Assembly (NCBI GenBank): GCA_019637295.1
Contig: JAHBVX010000001.1
Location: forward strand, 471,501 to 535,500
DNA length: 64,000 nucleotides
Origin: Polyangiaceae bacterium
GTDB lineage: Bacteria > Myxococcota_A > Polyangia > Polyangiales > Polyangiaceae
Reading direction: 5' to 3'
Made by a program: the position numbers and the translations under genes
Shown: positions 60,592 through 64,000 of the stretch, one piece after another
Layout of the letters: every line of letters begins with the position of its first letter
Position numbering within the stretch: the first letter of the stretch is position 1
The notes under the pieces: model-generated
The model's database searches: none
What the model was told of the DNA's origin: nothing
Seen by the model: the letters and a program-made list of their open reading frames with translations, nothing else

Positions 60592-61482
60592 ATGCGAGTC
60601 ATCATCGTCGCCGTATGCGGCGTGCTCCTGGTCGGGTGCGGCGGCAACGACGAGCCGGACGAGCCCAGCCTCGACCCGGAGCCGATGACGGTCATGACCT
60701 TCAACGTCATGTGCTCGCTGTGCGGTACGTCGGAGCACGACCCGTGGGAGGAGCGGCTCGAGTACTTTCGTGACATCTTCGCGCGTCACGATCCGGACCT
60801 CGTCGGCATCCAGGAGCTTACGCCGCTCGGAGACGAGGTCGGGCAGCTGCTCGAGCGTTTGCCTGGGCGCGCCGCGGTCTACTTCGCGCCCGCGGACGAG
60901 TTGCCCTATCCCGACGCCGCCATCTTCTATCGGAAGTCCCGCTTCCGGCTGCTCGACAGCGGCGAGTACTGGCTCAGCCCTACACCCGACGAGCCACGCT
61001 CTACTGGCTTCGCCAAGCCCCAGCTCGCGCGCCTGGTCGTCTGGGCCACGCTGCGGGACCGCGCCGGGGACCGCGACTTCTACTTCGCGACCACGCACTT
61101 CGACAACAACGTCCCGAGTCAGGCGCTCAGCGCACCGTTGGTGAAGGAGCGCACCGCGCCCTTCGCCGGCAAGATGCCCGTGATCGTGACCGGCGACTTC
61201 AACTCCAAGCCGGGCACTGAGGCCTGGGCCACGCTCACGACTGACAGCGGCGGCTTCCCGCTCGCCGACACTCACGCCCTAGCGGAGCAGTGGCGCGTGA
61301 TCTCGACGCAGCAGCCGGAGCCGAGCTACGAGCTCGAGTCGCGCATCGACCATGTGTTCGTCGGGGGTACGCCCGGGACCTGGGCGGTGTCGGACTGGAA
61401 CGTGGACATGAGCCGCTACGGGCCCCAAGACCGCCGCCCCTCAGACCACTTTCCCATCACGACGCGACTCGACTACTGGTGA
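60592..61482 (+). CDS. Secreted endonuclease/exonuclease/phosphatase-family lipoprotein
   Basis: A 296-residue protein with lipobox LVGC (Cys17) and a complete EEP domain: MTFNVMCS, GIQELT, THFDNN, VTGDFNSKPGTEAW, RIDHVFV and SDHFPI, which together supply the metal site and the catalytic His/Asp/Asn residues. Family members include DNase I-like nucleases, sphingomyelinases and inositol phosphatases; the target here is unknown. ATG at 60592 puts the signal peptide at the N-terminus; an ATG at 60553 is possible. Confidence 0.88.
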   Translation: MRVIIVAVCGVLLVGCGGNDEPDEPSLDPEPMTVMTFNVMCSLCGTSEHDPWEERLEYFRDIFARHDPDLVGIQELTPLGDEVGQLLERLPGRAAVYFAPADELPYPDAAIFYRKSRFRLLDSGEYWLSPTPDEPRSTGFAKPQLARLVVWATLRDRAGDRDFYFATTHFDNNVPSQALSAPLVKERTAPFAGKMPVIVTGDFNSKPGTEAWATLTTDSGGFPLADTHALAEQWRVISTQQPEPSYELESRIDHVFVGGTPGTWAVSDWNVDMSRYGPQDRRPSDHFPITTRLDYW

Positions 61483-61517
61483 CGCTCCGCTCGTTGGTGC
61501 GCCGCGGAAGCGGAGGC

Positions 61518-61877
61518 TCAGCGCCCGCCCAGGTCCGTCGAGGTCAGGAGCTCGTGAACCTCGAGCACGTTGGGACCCGCGAACATCTCCTTGGGAGGTC
61601 GGTTCCTGTGCGCCTCCGCGAAGCTGGGACTCTGGGTCCAGGCCACGAAGTCGTCGAAGCTCTGCCACCAGGTCTTGACCTCGTAGTAGCCCTGCACGTC
61701 CGGGTCCGGTGACCAGGCGCCGGTGGAGTGGTCGAGCTTCATGGGTTTGGGCCGATGCACCTCGTTGCGGATGAACCCGGGAGCGGTGTCCACGAGGTGG
61801 GCGCGGTTCTTGAAGCGGTCCTCGAAGTCGATCTGGTGCCCTTCGGCGACCGGGATGCGGTTGGTGACGACGATCAT
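61518..61877 (-). CDS. IsdG/HmoA-like haem-degrading monooxygenase (ABM fold)
   Basis: A 119-residue antibiotic-biosynthesis-monooxygenase-fold protein. The three residues needed by IsdG-type haem oxygenases are all in place with the right spacing: Asn6 (VVTNRI), Trp80 (FVAWTQS) and His90 (FAEAHR). These enzymes dimerise, bind haem and open it to release iron. Two further Trp (W70, W71) flank the pocket. No signal peptide, so it is cytoplasmic. The ATG at 61877 starts the first beta strand; an upstream start adds only Arg-rich residues. Confidence 0.85.
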   Translation of the reverse strand: MIVVTNRIPVAEGHQIDFEDRFKNRAHLVDTAPGFIRNEVHRPKPMKLDHSTGAWSPDPDVQGYYEVKTWWQSFDDFVAWTQSPSFAEAHRNRPPKEMFAGPNVLEVHELLTSTDLGGR

Positions 61878-61903
61878 GTGTGGACCATACCGCGATCGGC
61901 GGG

Positions 61904-63145
61904 TCACGGCGCGTCGTCGTCGAAGACGGCGAGCGTGCGCGGCAGCACCGTGCTCGAGCCGCTGTCGTACTCGACGCGGAGCTTGGGTAACCGTCGCTCG
62001 AGCCGGGTGACCGCAGCGGCCAGCTTGGGGTCCGGGTGTGCAGCCGCAGGCTCCGAGTTGCCGCTCACCCGCAGGCGCTCGAGCCCAGTCAGCTTCTCCA
62101 GCGCCATCAGGCGCGAGACCTGAGTCTTCGACACGTCCAGAAACCTCAACTGAGACAGCGACGCGAGGGCCGTCAGATCGGTTACGGTGCTCCTGGACAA
62201 GTCGACGCTGGCGACGCCCGTCAGGTGTCGGATGAAGGTGTAGTCGTCCAGTCGCGACTCCGAGAGGTCGAGCTCACGAACGCGAGTGAGGGTAGACAGC
62301 TCGCGCGCCCCTCGACCCTCCACGGCCGAGAGGGTGAGCGTGCGCAGCTCGGTCAGCGCGGCGAGATGTCGCAGGTCGACCCGCTTGCAGCGATGCACGC
62401 TCAAGTGAGTCATGCGGGTGGAGGTCGAGAGCGCCTCGAGGTTCCTGCACGGGGCATCGAACAACCCCACTCGCTCGAGCTCCGTGAGCCCCGCCAGCGC
62501 GGCGAGCGCGTTCGCGGGTGCCTCGATGGCCACCAGGCCGAGCCGCCTCAGACCGCGCGGGACAGCGAGGGGTGCGAGCGAATCGACAGCGATGAAGCCG
62601 AGCTCCACCCGCTGTAGCGCCGGCAGCCGAGCGAGCGGGCCGAGGTCGACCTTGGGTGTGGGGCGAGCGAGGGCCGTCAGCACGCGCGGGTGAGCGGTCG
62701 TGGCGGTCGTGCGGTACACCAACCGCAGGCGCTCGAGCCCCGTGAGCGTCGCAAGGGGCGTCAGGTCGGTGACGTCCGTGCTCTGCAGATCCAGCGACTC
62801 GAGGCGAGTTCGCCCTGCCAGCGGCGACAGATCCGTCACCCCGGTCCGGCTCAGATCGAGCTGCCGCAACGAGGTCAGCTCGGCCAACGCGCGCAGATCG
62901 TCGAACTGTAGGTCATTGCACACCAGCGCTTCGGCGCTGATCCTCACGTCCTGACCACACACACGAATGGTGGGCTCGAGTCGCTCGGGAGGTGCGGCAT
63001 CGGTGGCCGGGCCCCTGGTCGTCGCCGGCGGAGTGAAGGCCGACTCGGCGCGTGGCGGAGGCGCCGACGCACAGCCGACCGTCAGCGAGGTCGTCAGACC
63101 GAGCGCGGCGGCGAGCCGCTGCGGACTCGTCCAGGGTATCTGCAC
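61904..63145 (-). CDS. Leucine-rich-repeat lipoprotein
   Basis: A 413-residue lipoprotein: signal peptide with lipobox VGC (Cys25), a Pro/Ala linker, then about ten leucine-rich repeats of roughly 21-24 residues of the bacterial type (LTSLRQLDLSRTGVTDLSPLA; LESLDLQSTDVTDLTPLA; SVDLSRSTVTDLTALA; FLDVSKTQVSRLMALE). LRRs bind proteins, so a surface receptor or adhesin is plausible. GTG start at 63145. The IsdG-like gene follows 27 bp downstream. Confidence 0.88.
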   Translation of the reverse strand: MQIPWTSPQRLAAALGLTTSLTVGCASAPPPRAESAFTPPATTRGPATDAAPPERLEPTIRVCGQDVRISAEALVCNDLQFDDLRALAELTSLRQLDLSRTGVTDLSPLAGRTRLESLDLQSTDVTDLTPLATLTGLERLRLVYRTTATTAHPRVLTALARPTPKVDLGPLARLPALQRVELGFIAVDSLAPLAVPRGLRRLGLVAIEAPANALAALAGLTELERVGLFDAPCRNLEALSTSTRMTHLSVHRCKRVDLRHLAALTELRTLTLSAVEGRGARELSTLTRVRELDLSESRLDDYTFIRHLTGVASVDLSRSTVTDLTALASLSQLRFLDVSKTQVSRLMALEKLTGLERLRVSGNSEPAAAHPDPKLAAAVTRLERRLPKLRVEYDSGSSTVLPRTLAVFDDDAP

Positions 63146-63240
63146 CGACCCGAGGGTAGCGAAGTGGCCACACGGCCGCCACCGGCCCCAACCTGAGCGC
63201 GGTCATACCTCCGCTCGCGCAGGGTGCTACGTTCCTCGCC

Positions 63241-63780
63241 ATGGCGACCTGGTCTGCGCTCGTCGGCGCGCGGCGCGACGACAAGGCGACGGCGCTCGGC
63301 CGGGTGCTTGCCAAGGTCGAAGAAGCCGGTGTTCGCGTCGGCGGCTTCGCTCAAGAGCGAGTGCTCGACGCCGCGGGCGAGACGCTGGGTTGGGACGTGG
63401 TGCGGATCGGCGCTCCGGTGCGACAGCCCCTCGCCCGCCGCGGCGAACAGCCAGACGTCTGTGACTACGCCTTCTCCGCGCTCGGCTTCGAGACCGCGGC
63501 GGCGTGGGCGCTCGACCCGCGCGCGGAACTGGTCGTGGTCGGCGGGGTCGGCAAGCTGGAAGCGGCAGGGCGTGGGCACTCTCCGCTGCTGCTGCGGCTG
63601 CTCGAGGAGGGGACGCATCGACACGCGCTCTTCTGCATTCGAGACACGAGCCTGGCGGCCGTCGCGCTCAGCATCCCCGACCCCGAGTCCCACCTGCAGC
63701 TCCCCTGCGAGCCCAGCCAGCTCGACGAGTTCGCCGACGGGCTCGTCGAGCTGGTGCGGGCGTCGCACAGGCGCGCTTAG
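63241..63780 (+). CDS. THEP1-like protein with degenerate P-loop
   Basis: A 179-residue protein that follows the order of THEP1-type NTPases (GARRDDKATALGRVLAKV, then VGGFAQERV, GETLGWDVV, and ELVVVGGVGKLEAAGRGH where the Walker B acidic pair would be), but the key residues are lost: the P-loop GxxxxGK[ST] reads GARRDDKA, and the DE of Walker B reads GG. It may be a non-hydrolysing relative or belong to a DUF2478-like group. It ends 6 bp before a strong hairpin terminator. Confidence 0.75.
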   Translation: MATWSALVGARRDDKATALGRVLAKVEEAGVRVGGFAQERVLDAAGETLGWDVVRIGAPVRQPLARRGEQPDVCDYAFSALGFETAAAWALDPRAELVVVGGVGKLEAAGRGHSPLLLRLLEEGTHRHALFCIRDTSLAAVALSIPDPESHLQLPCEPSQLDEFADGLVELVRASHRRA

Positions 63781-63785
63781 CGCTC

Positions 63786-63813
63786 AAGAGCTGTCGAAGA
63801 GTCGACAGCTCTT
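63786..63813 (+). terminator. Intrinsic terminator after the THEP1-like gene
   Basis: A perfect 12-bp stem AAGAGCTGTCGA/TCGACAGCTCTT with an AGAG loop starts six bases beyond the stop codon and is followed by T-CATTCT. Confidence 0.75.
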
Positions 63814-63823
63814 TCATTCTGTC

Positions 63824-63942
63824 GGCGGGGAGGTACGCGCCTCCCCGCCCCAATGAAGTGACTTCGTTGGGGCCCCACCCCACGCGGGCCGGCTTCGCCG
63901 GCATGAGCTGGGTCAATTCTCGACAGACTTTCAGTCTTCGAG
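63824..63942. terminator. Four further hairpins between convergent genes
   Basis: Stems at 63824-63849 (GGCGGGGAGG/CCTCCCCGCC, 10 bp), 63851-63871 (CCAATGAAG/CTTCGTTGG, 9 bp with one wobble), 63888-63902 (GCCGGC-TTC-GCCGGC) and 63919-63942 (CTCGA-C-AGACT/AGTCT-TCGAG, one bulge). The last overlaps the stop of the minus-strand partial gene and may act as its terminator; the rest may reinforce termination on both strands or be a structured element. Confidence 0.5.
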
Positions 63943-63999
63943 GTGGCCGAAGGCGCCGCGCTCGTAGTCGCGCGCGGCCTGTACGATCTCGTGCTCGTC
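63931..63999 (-). CDS. C-terminal fragment of an unidentified gene, 5' part outside window
   Basis: Reading the minus strand from the right edge gives 22 codons ending DYERGAFGHLED and a TGA at 63931-63933. Codon use fits the region and the position, facing the THEP1-like gene across the hairpin cluster, fits a gene end. Too short to identify. Confidence 0.5.
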   Translation of the reverse strand, partial: DEHEIVQAARDYERGAFGHLED

Positions 64000-64000
64000 G

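Overview
The window is very GC-rich, densely coded DNA from a Gram-negative bacterium. It most resembles a Polyangiales/Sorangiineae-type myxobacterium (Myxococcota). The evidence is two Hanks-type Ser/Thr kinases, an AgmX/PglI-type TonB-like protein, many lipoproteins with long Gly/Ser linkers (GGxGG), MYXO-CTERM-like C-terminal anchors, and IF3 with a long acidic C-terminal tail. Most of the window reads as chromosomal core plus lineage-specific genes. I see no phage, transposase, integrase or CRISPR array.

Layout. 1-2739 holds the 5' part of a large minus-strand membrane glycosyltransferase (GT39/ArnT-like) that runs off the left edge. 2.8-9.8 kb has a membrane protein, a hemerythrin-like protein, a tight minus-strand run (Ser/Thr kinase > TPR-PEGA protein > lipoprotein > prmA, the last three joined by TGATG overlaps) and a complete EAL phosphodiesterase. 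9.8-17.5 kb has a GNAT acetyltransferase, a secreted HExxH metalloprotease, an AgmX/PglI-like protein and two lipoproteins. 17.5-22 kb has valS, a cold-shock-like protein and a BAX-inhibitor-1 family membrane protein. 22.1-28 kb is a complete tripartite RND efflux operon (adaptor, pump, TolC-like channel) with a palindrome upstream. 28-31.3 kb is a structured 430-bp intergenic region followed by two unusual secreted proteins: a Cys-repeat lipoprotein and a tandem lamin-tail-domain protein.

31.4-34.7 kb carries a metallophosphoesterase, a deoxyhypusine-synthase-family enzyme and a CheY-like regulator. 34.9-40.2 kb is a plus-strand run hrcA > dual cyclic-nucleotide-binding protein > ompH/skp > lpxD > fabZ > lpxA, linking stress control, outer-membrane biogenesis and lipid A synthesis. 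40.2-49.8 kb has a 907-residue TPR protein, a CopD/HemJ-like membrane protein, tldD, a degenerate response regulator, pdxA, tRNA-Ala, a PhnD-like protein and a second Ser/Thr kinase. 49.8-57.3 kb is translation and secretion: infC, thrS, tRNA-Val, a lipoprotein and yajC-secD-secF. 57.3-64 kb has a FabH-like synthase, a beta-helix lipoprotein, an EEP-fold hydrolase, an IsdG-like haem monooxygenase, a leucine-rich-repeat lipoprotein, a THEP1-like protein with a degenerate P-loop, and a hairpin-rich convergent terminator region.

Annotation rests on reading translations by eye. Start codons were chosen from Shine-Dalgarno sequences, signal peptides and neighbour spacing. Family names come from recognised motifs, not database searches. 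Promoters and RNA structures are sequence-level predictions only.
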